A stretch of DNA of 64,000 nucleotides from Aquilaria yunnanensis (taxonomy: Eukaryota; Streptophyta; Magnoliopsida; Malvales; Thymelaeaceae): positions 88,178,893 to 88,242,892 of the forward strand of contig CM077594.1 of the NCBI GenBank assembly GCA_039654915.1. Reading direction: 5' to 3'. Position 1 is the first letter of the stretch. Each line of letters opens with the position of its first letter. Shown here in pieces: positions 1 through 13,300 of this stretch. A program made the translations under genes and the position numbers. Below the pieces are notes generated by a model. The model was not told where the DNA came from. It was given only the letters and a program-made list of their open reading frames with translations, and did not search any database.

Positions 1-1379
1 AGTGAGATTGAATACGCCCTCATTCTTCATTCTTTTTTGCATTACTGATATTGAAGGCTTTGAGCATGTCACTGCATTATTTTCTGTTGCAAATTTGCCT
101 CCAACGTCTGCAAGGGCAAATCTCCCACCAGAATGATCATTAGATCATAAATTGGTCAGTCAGGCATCAAATATGTGGAACACTTCTTTCTCGGTGGTAC
201 ATGTAAAGCATCAGCTGTTGCTTTCCTGTGAGTTGGCTTGTAAAACGAAGGTCCATAGCCGTCCAGCTGTTTGAGATGATGGCAGCGTTTTGGAGGCTAG
301 TTTTCGGCCATCCATGCCTCCGGTCCGGTTAAGGTGGCCTTCATTCTAACCCGGCCCTTGAAGTCGCCCTGCCACATGAGAACGCAAAATCACGTTCCCA
401 TCTTGTTGATGTGGGTGAACGCCCGGAGCAAGCCAATTGCAAGGTCAGTTAAGTACTTGAAATACTTTTGGGGGTAATTGTGCTGCAATGCAAGATATGC
501 AACCGTGGGTCAGTTGTATAAAATGCTGCTACTACCGGGATTAACTACTTAATATAAAATAAAAAAAAATTTAAAACGTAATGGATTTTACAACATCTGA
601 ACCTACTTGCACATGAGGAAGATACGGATTTTATCAAATCCAATGAAGATGGAAGGATTAGCTAAACTTGTCCTAAATCTACCCCAGTAACATTTCTATT
701 GGTAAGGTGGCGTATTCAAAGGTAGTCATATGCATTTTCCGGAACTCTTTTATACACAATGAACAATTTGTTAAAGATGAAATTGGACTCACATTCCTAA
801 TGTAATATTCAATTATACAATTTATTCCATGAGTGTTTGTCTCATATTTTAAACTTTTTTCCTATATATTTTATATTATTCAAAAGGTCAAATCTTTGAA
901 AGTCATTATTAATTTTTTCTTGAAAAGGATATTTTTTATTTAAAAAATGATCCAAAATGATTCATAGAAAATTATTTTCGAAACTGAAATACTTTGCAAG
1001 TTTTTATTAATGTTCTATAACATTGTGTTCACATAATATAGAATTATTCTAAAAGAAAAGAAATCGTGACTTATCTGACCTTTTATTTTTTATAAGTTGT
1101 GGATTTTAATTAACATTTTGTCAAATTTTCCGTTTGGTCAAGTGACATTAGAATAACCGCCATTAGGTAAATAAGATCAAACTAGCCGGGCAGAGAATTA
1201 AAAATAAATCCGTATTTATTTTATTTATTGTTGTGATTGAACCCTGATGGTCCTCCCCAGTTAAAACACAAACCGATCTACTTCGCAATTAGCATAGAAA
1301 ATCAATGGTTCCGAAGTGAAAAAAGAAAACCTTTGTTTCATAACCAAGGTTTCTTCTCCCGCCTCTTTTCCCCTCTTCC
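1..1379. other. Upstream flank and putative NOV promoter/5'UTR
   Basis: No convincing coding segment is seen. The first 500 bases are of mixed composition and could be the 3' end or UTR of a neighbouring gene outside the window. From about 540 to 1230 the sequence is AT-rich, as expected of a plant promoter. A CT-rich stretch just before the ATG at 1380 looks like 5'UTR. No unambiguous TATA box or transcription start can be fixed. Confidence 0.4.
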
Positions 1380-4300
1380 ATGGCGGGTCGTCATCGCAAC
1401 CCCCGCAGGCCGTACGGCCCGCCCCACGGCGGCCCTCCTACGCAGCCGCCGAACCACTCGTTTAATTCCAATTTCGGTCACCAAGACCCTAGCTTCTTCC
1501 AGTTTCATCAATCCATTGCAAACAGTGCTCCTTACTCCAACTTCCCTATGCACAACCCTAATTTTTTCGTTCCGCAAAACCCTAGCTTTGTTCCAATGAC
1601 CCCTAGCTTCATTCCCCGGCAAGATATCACCAACTTGGCTTACAATCATTCGCAGGCCCAAGCAGGTGCAAGACATGGGAGCCAAAGCTCAAGCCTTCCT
1701 CCGCAACAGGTCTTCCATGATGCCAGAAATCAGTATCATACGCAGGGGGAGGGCTCAAAATTTCAACACCAAAACTCGAGTGTTCATCGGCAACAGGTTT
1801 TTAATGAGCCCAGGAATCAATATACTGTCCTAGCGGAGGGGCTGTCCACCGAGAACTGCAATGAACTTGTTCAGAGAGCTGAGGAAGCTGTGGTTAGGGC
1901 GCGGAGTGATATTGCCTCAGCAGGGGAGAGTGTGTCTTCATGGAAGGTGGCGCAAACCGTGCTTCGGGCTCTGCAGTTTGGTTCCTGGAGCGATTTGGGG
2001 TTCCAAATGCAGGACATCCCGTCTTTGCGGAAGCTTATGGACGCTGAAGGAGGGGTAATAATGAATAGAACCGTATTGGAATCTTTTGATGTCTTCTTCT
2101 TCTTCTTCTCCTGGATTTTGTTTTTGGTGATTCTGACGAGTTACATTTTCTGCTTACAGATAACTGCATTTATACATTGTTTTATGGTGGTGCAAAAGAT
2201 CGCTACGTTGCATGAGCTGGAGATGGCAATATGCAAGAACGAAGGGGTGAAAACGTTCGAAGATTTGCACATGGGCCCTTTACTGAGTCATCCCTTGGTC
2301 CTTCAATACTTTCTGCCAAGTGGTGATGCTTCTGGTGTGTGCAAACTAAAAAGTGAACATATAATTGCTTACCTTAGTGCCCTTATAGATGAGAAAGGAA
2401 ATGAAACGATAAGTGTCAATGAATTTCTGGATTTTGTTGCTAAAAAGCTCTCTGTCGCCAGCAGGGAAAAGCTTGGTGTCCGGATTCAGAGTTTGGGGTA
2501 TGTATTCTATGTACTGCTGACGGGAGTTCCTTATGATAGTTAAAAACTTGTGTCTTTGGTCAAATGTGTGATATTTTCAAGCCATTTATTTCTTTTGGTG
2601 CAATAAAGTTATTTGGAAACTGAAACTTTAACTGGAGCCTTGTTAGTCATTTTTCTCTTCCATTTTCTATTTTTTTGGAATATAACTTTATTAAATTTTA
2701 TTTTCTCTTTTCTATGGTGGGGAGGGGTGCCATGGGTTGTGGAGGCAGGCAGGGGAGGGACTATGTAATTTCTTATTGTTTTTAAATAATTTGGGAATTG
2801 AGATATACTTATGAGGCCGCTTCTTCTCAAGCGATCAGATGCTTGCTACTGATTTGATTTAGAACTCAGTAATGGCATTAACTGAATTTGAATTGATGTT
2901 GATGAAATTTATTTCACAAATGATATGATTGTAGGATGTATGTACAGTTGCTTAAGGACGCTAAGAAGCTACAGGATTTTACAAAAAGGAAATGGCGTCG
3001 TGTGATGAAGCTTAAGGAACGATATATTGCTGTTACTGAACGCGTTGAGACATTTAACTCTGTAAACAAAGAATTTTGTGGTAAGCATATAAGATTTGAG
3101 TCAAGCTCAGAGCATGAAGATGTAGATGAGTCATCTGGCTCTGAGGAGAGAGATATAAATGAGCGTAAAAGTGAGAATGAAAGGAATAATGTTCCTAAGT
3201 TGCCTGTGAAAACAGCAAATAGTTCTGAACAAGTGAGCAGCTGTCCTTACCCCTCTGCAGCTGAAGAGTTGACCCGGCTTGGGTTGAGTGCTGAAATGGA
3301 TAACAGATTGTCTCGTGCTAGTGGTAGCTCAAGACATAATAAGAAATTGAATAAGAGAAGTAGAAAAATTGATTCCCAAAGCTGCAACTCGGAGCCTGTG
3401 CCAAAAAAGAAGAGAAAAATTGACAGTATTAGTTTTTCTATCTCTAGCTTTGGTAATTTGCTTAAAAGAGATGGTGTGAAGCCAAATGTCCTCCCAATCC
3501 AAAAAGAAAATGAGGGGAAGAAGGTAAATGATCTAGATGAAGTTGATTTCTCACTTTCTACCAATTCTATGAGGACATTCATCACAACGTGGAAAGAGGC
3601 ATGCAAGGAGCAATGTCTGACAGAGGTATTCTCTTTGTCTTTTTTTCCTTTCTTTCTTTCATTTTTCATCTGTTCATAATAGGCCTGAGGTAAGCCAATT
3701 CCCAAGTAAGATGGAGGAAAAGTAATACGAGTGACGTATTACTGCTTTGCTTTGTGAATTAATTTTTTGCTTGAAATGTTTATTTTCCTAATAGTACAGA
3801 TTCAGATTCATTCAAGCATACTTTCTGCAATGAATTCCTCAATGAAGACAACCACTTCATCCATCATATTTATTCTGAATGCTAGCAAGTTTGCTAGAAT
3901 TCTGTACTTAATATGTAGATTGTACATTTTTTTATAGGGATTGAGTCAATCAATGAACTAAGGTCACATTCTAAACTAGTTGGGATCAGCTGGGTCATAA
4001 GGATTCCATTTGCTTTCAATGAAAAGATGGTTTGAAAAGCTTAAAGTACTTTTGTTTTAATAGAGGTTATAGCTCTGAGGTGTGCTCATAGTCTTGGACT
4101 TTGGATGTTGCTGTAACAATGAAAATTGGAATGTATTAGAGGATGTTGGTGTCTAGAAGTGCACTCGATGTAAACTGCATGAAAGATGTTTGTTGACTGT
4201 TTCCACATTATTTGGATGAGGAATCGTATGGTGGACTTTACTACCTTCTTGAAGATGAAGCAGTTACTGATTGATATCTTCATAAGTATTCTGGAAACGG

Positions 4301-7300
4301 CTAATGAATTTTTGCATCTTCCTGCACTGGGAACCTTATACTTTCTTAATCTGTTGTCTAAAAGTGCACTTAATGAAAACTATGTGACTGATATTTGTTG
4401 GCAGATCCCACAATACTCAGATGAGGAACCTGGTCATCATGTGTTATAATTTTTCTTTAGTCTGTCAGACAAAATTCATTCAGGAAAATCTTTTCTTGTA
4501 TGTCTGTACTTTTCTTTTTCCTCTCATTTGGAGGTGGAAATTTGGAAGACAATCAACATATGTTGATATGAGAAAAGGACATGGCTACTTTGTTTTCAAA
4601 AGGACATGGCTACTTTGTTTTCACTTAAACAATGACTAAATCATAGAGGTGTGCTACCAGTTGATCTCCGCTTTGGTTTTGCCAATTATTAGTTGATAGA
4701 TAATTATTTCCATTCTGAGCTTCCTTTGGGTTCTGGCTTAAATGGCCATGGTTTTGCCATGGAGTTATGAAGGTTGGTTGGTAAGGAATCATATAGCACA
4801 CAAATTTCTCTCTTTTGTATAGTTTCCCTAAAAGGAGCATACTGATTCTGAATGTTTGCTACTGTATGTGGCTGGCATTTTACTGTTCTTATCTTGTACT
4901 ACATGCGAGATGGATTGCTCAAGTTGGGTTACACTTTGATTTTTAGGTTCTCAAGAGAATGCTCCACTTTTATGCACTTCCTGGTCACAAATTTAAGAGG
5001 GTGCAATTGATGAAAGCATATCCAATTGTTGGACTGTTAAATGTCGCTGTAAGTTTAATATGTTACTCTTTTGGTTACTGCATCAAATAGTATTGACTTC
5101 TTTTTTTAATCATCCAAGTATTATCCACTTGGACTTGTTAATTGCTATGAAATCTGTTTATACTTTATGATGTTATCTTATTGCAAAAGGTTGAGGTTTT
5201 AGGTACTTCACTTGCTTCTGAATTACGATTTTTCTGCTTATCCTTTTGTTCAGAAATTGAAAATATTAACCTAACACTTTGTCACCTCTGCTATGCTTAA
5301 TTTTGTGCTGAAAATATTCTTGGTACGTTAGAAAATGAACATGAAGCATCTAAGAGACAGAAGCGAAGTCATATTATGGTCATGAGCTTTCATCCTGAAA
5401 AAATATGAGTAATGTTAGAATTTTCAAAAGTTTATGGATTTTGATTATCTTATAAGAGAGGGTTAGTATATTCTTCTGAACCTTCAATCATCCACTGCCC
5501 TACATGCCAGGAAAGATTTAAAATTTTCATTTTGTTGGCTTTGGCTTAACTTTTCAGAAGTTTTCCTGATTTATAATCTGCTGCCATGACTATTTAGATG
5601 CACTTGTATGATGTTTGAAGGACTATTGGTTATCATGTTATAATTCTATTTTCATTCATTTATCAATTTTCTTCTGTCTTCCTCTTTCATAAGAAATAGA
5701 TCATTTGAGTATGTCTCAGACAAAGTTGGTACTATTGGCATTTCAACAATCAAGTGGCCAATTATTTGACGAAATTGATTCCAAACCTATCTCATAAGTT
5801 GTGATTAATTTTCTGTTACTTTCCTAATCATCTTCCTTTCTTACAGAAAGATTCTTGATTTCCTGATTGCGTTAAATATATGCAGCTTGTCAATTTTGCA
5901 CAAATGCTTTGTCCTTTTTACTTCTAATTTGGAATTCAATTGCTATTTATATGGTATTTGTTCTATTCTTCAAATATGAATGTTTTCTAATCTCAAAGAA
6001 GTTTACCCATGCTTTCCTCATTCATGTCCTGAATATGCTTTCCCCTTGTGTATTACAGGTGATGTCTATAAAAAATGGAATGTGGGATAGCATGTATGAT
6101 GCTATCCAAGACACTGCCCAATGCAATCAAAATAATCAGTCTGATAGTGATACAGCATATGAAACTATCAATGTTGATCCCACTGAGAAGGATGTCAAAA
6201 GTGATCGTTCCCTGCAGCATGTGAAGAGTGAGTAATTTCTTTTTGCAGAGGTTTGCTTAGTTATTTTCAAATAATAAAGTTTCACAATTGTCTGACTAAC
6301 AAAAACAGCTGCAGTAGCAGCAGCAGCAACAACAACAATAATGAATACTAATATGAGTAGTATGTTTTGAAGACTGAAACATAATTTTCTTCGTAGGTGT
6401 GACAGTTGAAGAAATTGTCAGGAAAATCGGTGCTTATCTTGGGAATAATCATGAAATTCAGAATGGTAAAACACTTCAAGAGCAGAAACTTATTTTCCTC
6501 AAGAGGCTCTGTGAATGTGAGTATTGGTTGTCTGAGCAATTTTCTGTTAGGGAATTCAAGTCCCTTGGCTTTGGGGAGTTCTTCATGTTTCTGGGAAGAC
6601 ATTTTTCCCTGTTACCTATTGAATTGCAGAACTTTTTAGCTAGTGGAGTATCTGAAAAGTCTCCTTTGGAAGTTTGTGTGCTCCAGCAGCTGTTGACTGT
6701 ATTTGTAGCACAAGCTTCACAGAATGTATGGCAGAATGAGAGTATTACCAAAGAGATGATCCAGTTGCTATTTATGAGGCAATTTCCGTTGCTCTGTTTC
6801 ACATTAACGGAAAACAGTCACATGGAAAATTTCCTAAAAACTGTGGAGAAGCATAAGAATGACATAGTATCTAAGCATGTCTTATTTTCAGCATCATTAT
6901 TTGGGACAAACAAAATCTGTCATTCTTTAGCTTCACTTTCAGGACCTTACTCCAGTGAGGAAAGTGTGATGGCCACGTTTGTAATGTCTAAGGATGCTAT
7001 TGATGTTCTGCTTAGGGCACCAATGATGGCAGATCTATGTTTATGGTCACACTGGGATTTTGTGTTTGCCCCCTCATTGGGTCCTATTGTACCATGGTTG
7101 TTGAATGAGGTCCGCACTAGAGAGTTATTGTGCTTGGTTACCAGAGATGGTAGAGTGATTCGTTTAGACCATTCAGCCACTCCTGATAAATTTTTAGAGG
7201 CTGCCCTTAAAGGATCCTCCTTCGAAACATCAGTACAACTTTTGTCTTTGTTTTCAGTATCTGGGGGTTCGGATCACTTCCCTTCGTCCCTGTTAAAATG

Positions 7301-10300
7301 CTATGCAGAACGGGCAGTGAAAGTCAATGTGAAAAATTATCTTGAGGATATGGTTATTGCTGATGCTCATATTGCAGACCTACATGGACAGCAGATCCAT
7401 ACTCTTGATATTACTAGAGAGATAAAGCCAGTAACAATTGATAAAGCTGTGAATCTTATTTCAAGATTTGTCCTTGATTGTCTTAGTCTTCTACCCTTAG
7501 AGTTCCATGGTTTTGCTGCTGATATTTTGCTTTACGGGCTCCGGTCTACCACCAAAAGTGCCCCTTCAGTTATCTTGAGTGAATGCAACAACCTGGAAGA
7601 GCGACTTATGCTCCATGATTTGGGTTTGACACTTGGCATAATGGAGTGGGTGCAAGATCACCATGCATTTTCTGCCACTAATTCTGCTGACCTAAACCTG
7701 TCTAGTAAGGTAACAGACATGAAAACTGTTCAGTTCAAGTCACATTTGGGTTCAAATTTGCAAAGTGCAATGCTGAACCCATCATCAACTGAAGGAGAAA
7801 TCATTATTCATGGTGGGACAGACAGGAGGCTCAGAGAATGTGGTTCAGTGGATATTGCAGAAGGTTCAAATAGCGGGATGAGTAATGCTTGTGAGGAAAA
7901 ATCAGACATCAGTGAACTCACTGATGCAGCACTAGTTATTGAATCAATCAGGAGGGAGGAATTTGGTCTGGATTCAAATATTTCTGATGTTGAAAATTGT
8001 ATGCTGAAAAAGCAGCATGCTCGTTTGGGGAGAGCACTTCAATGTCTCTCACAGGAGTTGTATTCTCAAGATTCGCATTTTCTTCTTGAGCTTGTAAGTT
8101 TGTGCCTTCATGTACTTTAACTGTATTATGCATGAGATAGTGTAGTTTAAGTGGGTGCGTTTGTTTAGAGAGAATTGGCTAAATTTTAAATCATCTCAAT
8201 CTGCTGACACTAGAGGCAGGGCTACTAAGGTGCTCATGCATTTTAACAAGGGGCTGTGTAGCTTCATTTAAATTTTAAGTTTCTCCATTTAATAAAGATG
8301 TTCGATGTGGACCTTGAGCTTCAACTAGGTTTAATGTATATCTCTATCCTGTAAAGTAAGATCCAATTCAAACTAGCAGAAGAAACAACCAGTTAAGAGT
8401 TGTTTTCCATGTTGCACATGTTGATTGCATGATATCAACCTTATAGTCATGACTATAGCAATCATGTTCAATCATTGCCATCTCATGATTCTTGTCCATT
8501 CAAGTGAAGAGAACCTATGGTGTGGTGTTTCATCCTATTATTTCCTCACAATAGTGTTCCATTTGGGAGAGATCTGGTGTAAAAAAATTGCTAATTTGCT
8601 TTTGCATGAATTTAAGGCGTTAATGTGAATTCCGATAGTTAATTGATATTTCTGAGCTTCATTGCACCGGCCCCAACAGAGTTGGGTTTAAGCTGCAGTA
8701 TGATGAAGCTGATGCAGAAATAACTAGTGATAGGCATTTTTGCAAATGGGTTGATAGGTGATGATTCTCTAAAGTCCGCCATAACATAAATAGAATAACA
8801 ATCGACATAATTCAGCATTTAGTAGGGTCAAAGTACAAGCCATAAGGTTGGATTTGCTACTTTAGCTTTCTGTTTTTGCTAGTTCCATTAAGTTAAAGCC
8901 TGGCCTTAGCACATACGCCTCAATGCATAGGCAAAATTGAGAAGCAAAATTTGTTATGGCCCTAATTAACTGATCCCTTGTTCTCATTTCCGTAACTCAA
9001 GCTCAGAGAAGGAATGATTCTAGAGTTCAGATGAAGGTTTTGTTTGAGATGATTTTGTATCCTCAACTGTCCTAATTTGTTAAGTGGGAAAATCCCACAT
9101 GGCCAAGAAAAGGCATTAAGTCAATGCTTTATATAATGATGGGGCCTCTTCACCTATTGCCAATTGGTTTTAGGTTGGACGCTTTAACATGGTATCAGAG
9201 CAGGTTCAAAATTGACCCAACCATTGTCGAAAATAACCCACGTGATAGAGCCGAAGTGGCCTACACGTGAGGGGGTGTGTTAAGTGGGAAAATCCCACAT
9301 GGCCAAGAAAAGGCATTAAGTCAATGCTTTATATAATGATGGGGCCTCTCCACCTATTGCCAATTGGTTTTAGGTTGGACGCTTTAACATAATTGTTGGG
9401 ACCTTTTTGTAGGATCTTACTCCATTTTGCTCTTTCTATTAGTCTTCGTTCTTAATTAAATTTTCTCTCTTCAATTGTATGGTTTGTGTTCCTGATGTTC
9501 AACTTCTTGTCCTGATGTTCTTAGTGTCTGAAATTCTTATTGTGTATTATCTGTTTCAACTGCAAGATTTGGATGAATTGCTTTTGGTTTGTCTTCTTTT
9601 TCAGATTCAAAATGCTGATGATAATATCTATTCCCAAACCGTCGAGCCAACACTTACGTTCATTCTTCAAGAGTCTGGTATCACTGTTTTGAACAATGAA
9701 GAGGGATTTTCTGCTCAGAACATTAGAGCCCTTTGTGATGTTGGAAGCTCAACAAAATGTGGAGGTGTAGGGTACATTGGCAAGAAAGGCATTGGCTTCA
9801 AATCAGTATTTCGGGTTTGTCATAAATTTTTTTTTTATCTTCTCTTTGTTCTTTATTTTCTTGATGAATTCTTGTGTTTGGTTCCTGAATAGCTGATCTG
9901 TAGCTGTTTTGTAGAGTTCTCTTTTGACATTATGGGCGTCTTCTTCTGAGTAGAGTCTTTCAGCTTCTCTCTTTCATTCAGCTATCCTAGTTCTCTTCTT
10001 CTGATAAAACATCCACCCTTATTTTTATGTTTATATGTTCTATTCTTCCTCCCTATGGATCAAATGACCCAAGAATAATTACCTTAGTTTTTGGTTACGT
10101 TTGAATTTTTATGTCTCACAATGGCATCATCTCTCATTTTTCAAATTCGAAATCCTTGAGCTTAGGCTTACTCCTGCTTAGCCTAAAATCTCGAGATATT
10201 AATCTGAATGTTCCTGAACATTTCTAGTTGATGATTCACCTTGACATTAGTTTCAGCTAAGTGTACTAGATTGCACATGACAATGTGGAATGTAATAGAA

Positions 10301-13300
10301 AAACTTAGAGCAAGCTGCTGGATTATATTAGAAACTTGTTTTACCCTGTCTTTCCCATAAGTTGTTGATCATTCTGGTTTTTGTTTCCCTTGCTTCACAA
10401 AATATCCTGCAAAATATGACTGGTTCTTGGTGCTTTTTTTCATTTATTCTACGAACAGCTCTGAGCTAGTCTTCAGGTAGCTCTTTAACTAAAAAACAAT
10501 TTTATGAAGTACATAAAAAATAGTGTAGGACGGCCCAGTTTTTGCCAACCTCATACTCAAAATGTGACTGATGGATTCATTATCTCGGTGAAGACTTATG
10601 TTCATCAGAAATGCCTTTCTGTCTGGTTGTAATTCTGCCGTTGCTTCTTGCACTTCTTCAAACAAAAACAATAAAAAAGGCAATTCAGCCTTTTTTTTAA
10701 TATGTATAATTTTTTAAAACCAGTCATATTTCATTTTGATGTGTTCTTCTCTGTGCATATGTGATGAGATTGATAGAAAAATAAAAACATGTGTAATATG
10801 CATTCATTTTATTTCTATTTTTGGTCATTTTGCAGGTCACAGATGCTCCAGAGATTCATTCGAATGGGTTTCATGTCAAGTTTGATATAACTGATGGCCA
10901 GATAGGCTTTGTGCTGCCAACACAAGTACCTCCTTGTAACATTGAGTACTTTAGAGAATTGTTAAGATGGGGCACAAATGAATTGGATGATAAATGCTGG
11001 AAGACTTGCATAATACTTCCTTTTGCGTCAAGAATTGATATGGGCAATATTTTGGCCATGTTTTCAGATCTTCATCCATCATTGTTACTCTTTCTTCACC
11101 GGCTTGACTGTATTGTGTTTCGGAATGTCGTTAATGATTCTCTGACTGTTATGAAGAAAAAGGTTGTAGGAAATGGTCTTGTAAAGGTTTCTCTTGGTAA
11201 AGATAAAATGACATGGTTTGTAGCATCTCAAAAGCTACAGGCTGATGCTGTCCGTCGCGATCTGCAAATGACTGAAATTGCTATAGCATTTACATTACAT
11301 GAGTCATTGGATGGCTATTGCAGTCCAGTTCTGGACCAACAGCCTGTTTTTGCTTTTCTTCCCCTAAGAGCTTATGGCTTGAAATTTATTCTTCAGGGTG
11401 ACTTCATCCTTCCATCTTCAAGAGAGGAAGTTGATGGAAATAGCGCCTGGAACCAGTGGCTATTGTCTGAGTTTCCTGGTTTGTTTGTTAGTGCAGAAAA
11501 ATCCTTTTGCGCTCTTCCATGCTTTAGAGAAATGCCTGGAAAAGCTGTGGCAGCTTTCATGAGCTTTGTCCCACTTGTGGGAGAGGTGCATGGTTTTTTT
11601 TCCTCTCTTCCTCGGATGATCATTTCCAAGTTACGGGTTTCTAACTGCTTGCTAGTGGAAGGAGACAAAAAAGAATGGGTTCCTCCCTGCAAAGTTCTTC
11701 GATGCTGGACTGAAGAGGCTCGCAGATTATTTTCCGATGACTTGCTCCATGAGCATCTTGGTCTTGGATTTCTTGACAAAGATATTGTTCTGTCCGATGC
11801 ATTGGCAAGCGCACTGGGAATAGAAGAGTACGGTCCCAGAATTATGGTTCAAATTTTGTCATCCATGTGTTTAACGAATGGGCTCAGTTCAATGGGGGTC
11901 AGTTGGTTGTCCTCTTGGCTAAATGAGTTTTTTCTTCTGTCATTTCGGTCATCTCACCATGTTTTGCTTCACTCAGGAATTGATACAGGTCTCATAAACA
12001 AGCTTAAAAATATTCCATTCATTCTTCTTTCTAATGGTACATATACCTCAGTGAATGAAGGTCCAGTTTGGGTACATTTGGAGATGATGAATGGCGGGTT
12101 TGATACCGGGCTTGGACTTGAAGCATTCCCAAACTTGAGTGGTAAATTACGAATTGTGAGCCCTGCTCTGTTTTCCTTGTCAGATGTCGGTGTATCCTGC
12201 ATGGACATGAGTTTTGTAGGGAACATAACTAGGTTGCTTCATAGCATTGGCGTGCAACAGTTATCTGCACATGATATTCTAAAGGTGCACATCTTGCCAG
12301 CTCTGTCTAATGGCGACACTGAGGATAGAGACAAAGCTTTGATGATAGATTACCTCTGCTTCGTGATGATTCACCTGCAATCCAACTGTCCTAGTTGTTG
12401 CGCTGATAGGGCTCATATTATAGCTGAATTACAAAACAAAGCTTTGATTCTGACAAATTATGGGTTAAAACGATTAACTGAGGTATCAGTACATTTTGGA
12501 AAAGAATTTGGTAACCCTATTGATATCAAAAGGATGATTAGTAATGGCAATATGAAATGGCTTGAGGTGGATATTGCATATTTGCAGCATCCAGCATCCA
12601 AATCGCTTTCATCAGTACTGAACAAGTGGAGGGAATTCTTCCAAGAAATTGGCGTGACGGATTTTGTGCAAGTGGTTCATGTTGACAAAAGCTTAGCTAG
12701 CATGCCTACCCTTGTTGAGCAATTCATGTTGGATTTAGATTTGGTGTCAAAAGGGTCCTTTGTTAGAGATTGGGAGTCCCATGAATTAGTTCTGTTGTTG
12801 TCCTTGTTGTCTGAGAGTAGCAATATAGAGGGTTGTATATACCTCCTAGAGGTTCTAGATAGACTTTGGGATGATTATTTTAGTGAAAAAACAAAGATTT
12901 GTTTCAATTCCAAGTCTATTGGTAGTAGACATGTAAAGTCATCATTTCTGTGCAAGCTCTCTGAGGTCCAGTGGGTAGCATCAAGCATGGATAATAAACT
13001 TCACCTCCCAAAAGATTTATTTCATGACTGTGACTCTGTGCGTTCCATCCTTGGTGCATCTGCCCCTTTTGTTGTCCCTAAGGTCAGTGTGATCTTCTTG
13101 CTCAATGAGAGAAGGAACTAGTCTTGTATGGCTTTCAACATTAAAATTTTTATATTTAGAGTCTAAGCTGAAGTAACAAATTAGTGCATGTAGAAAAATA
13201 GAGTGGTGCTTGATCATTATGTAAGACTGATTAAGTAAAATCTGTTACCAATTTACTTTTTCTATAGCTTACCGACGTTTTCTTTGGGAGGACAGTATTC

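Noticed and set aside
1338..1685. 115-codon minus-strand frame over NOV exon 1
   Set aside because: Antisense shadow of a GC-rich coding exon.
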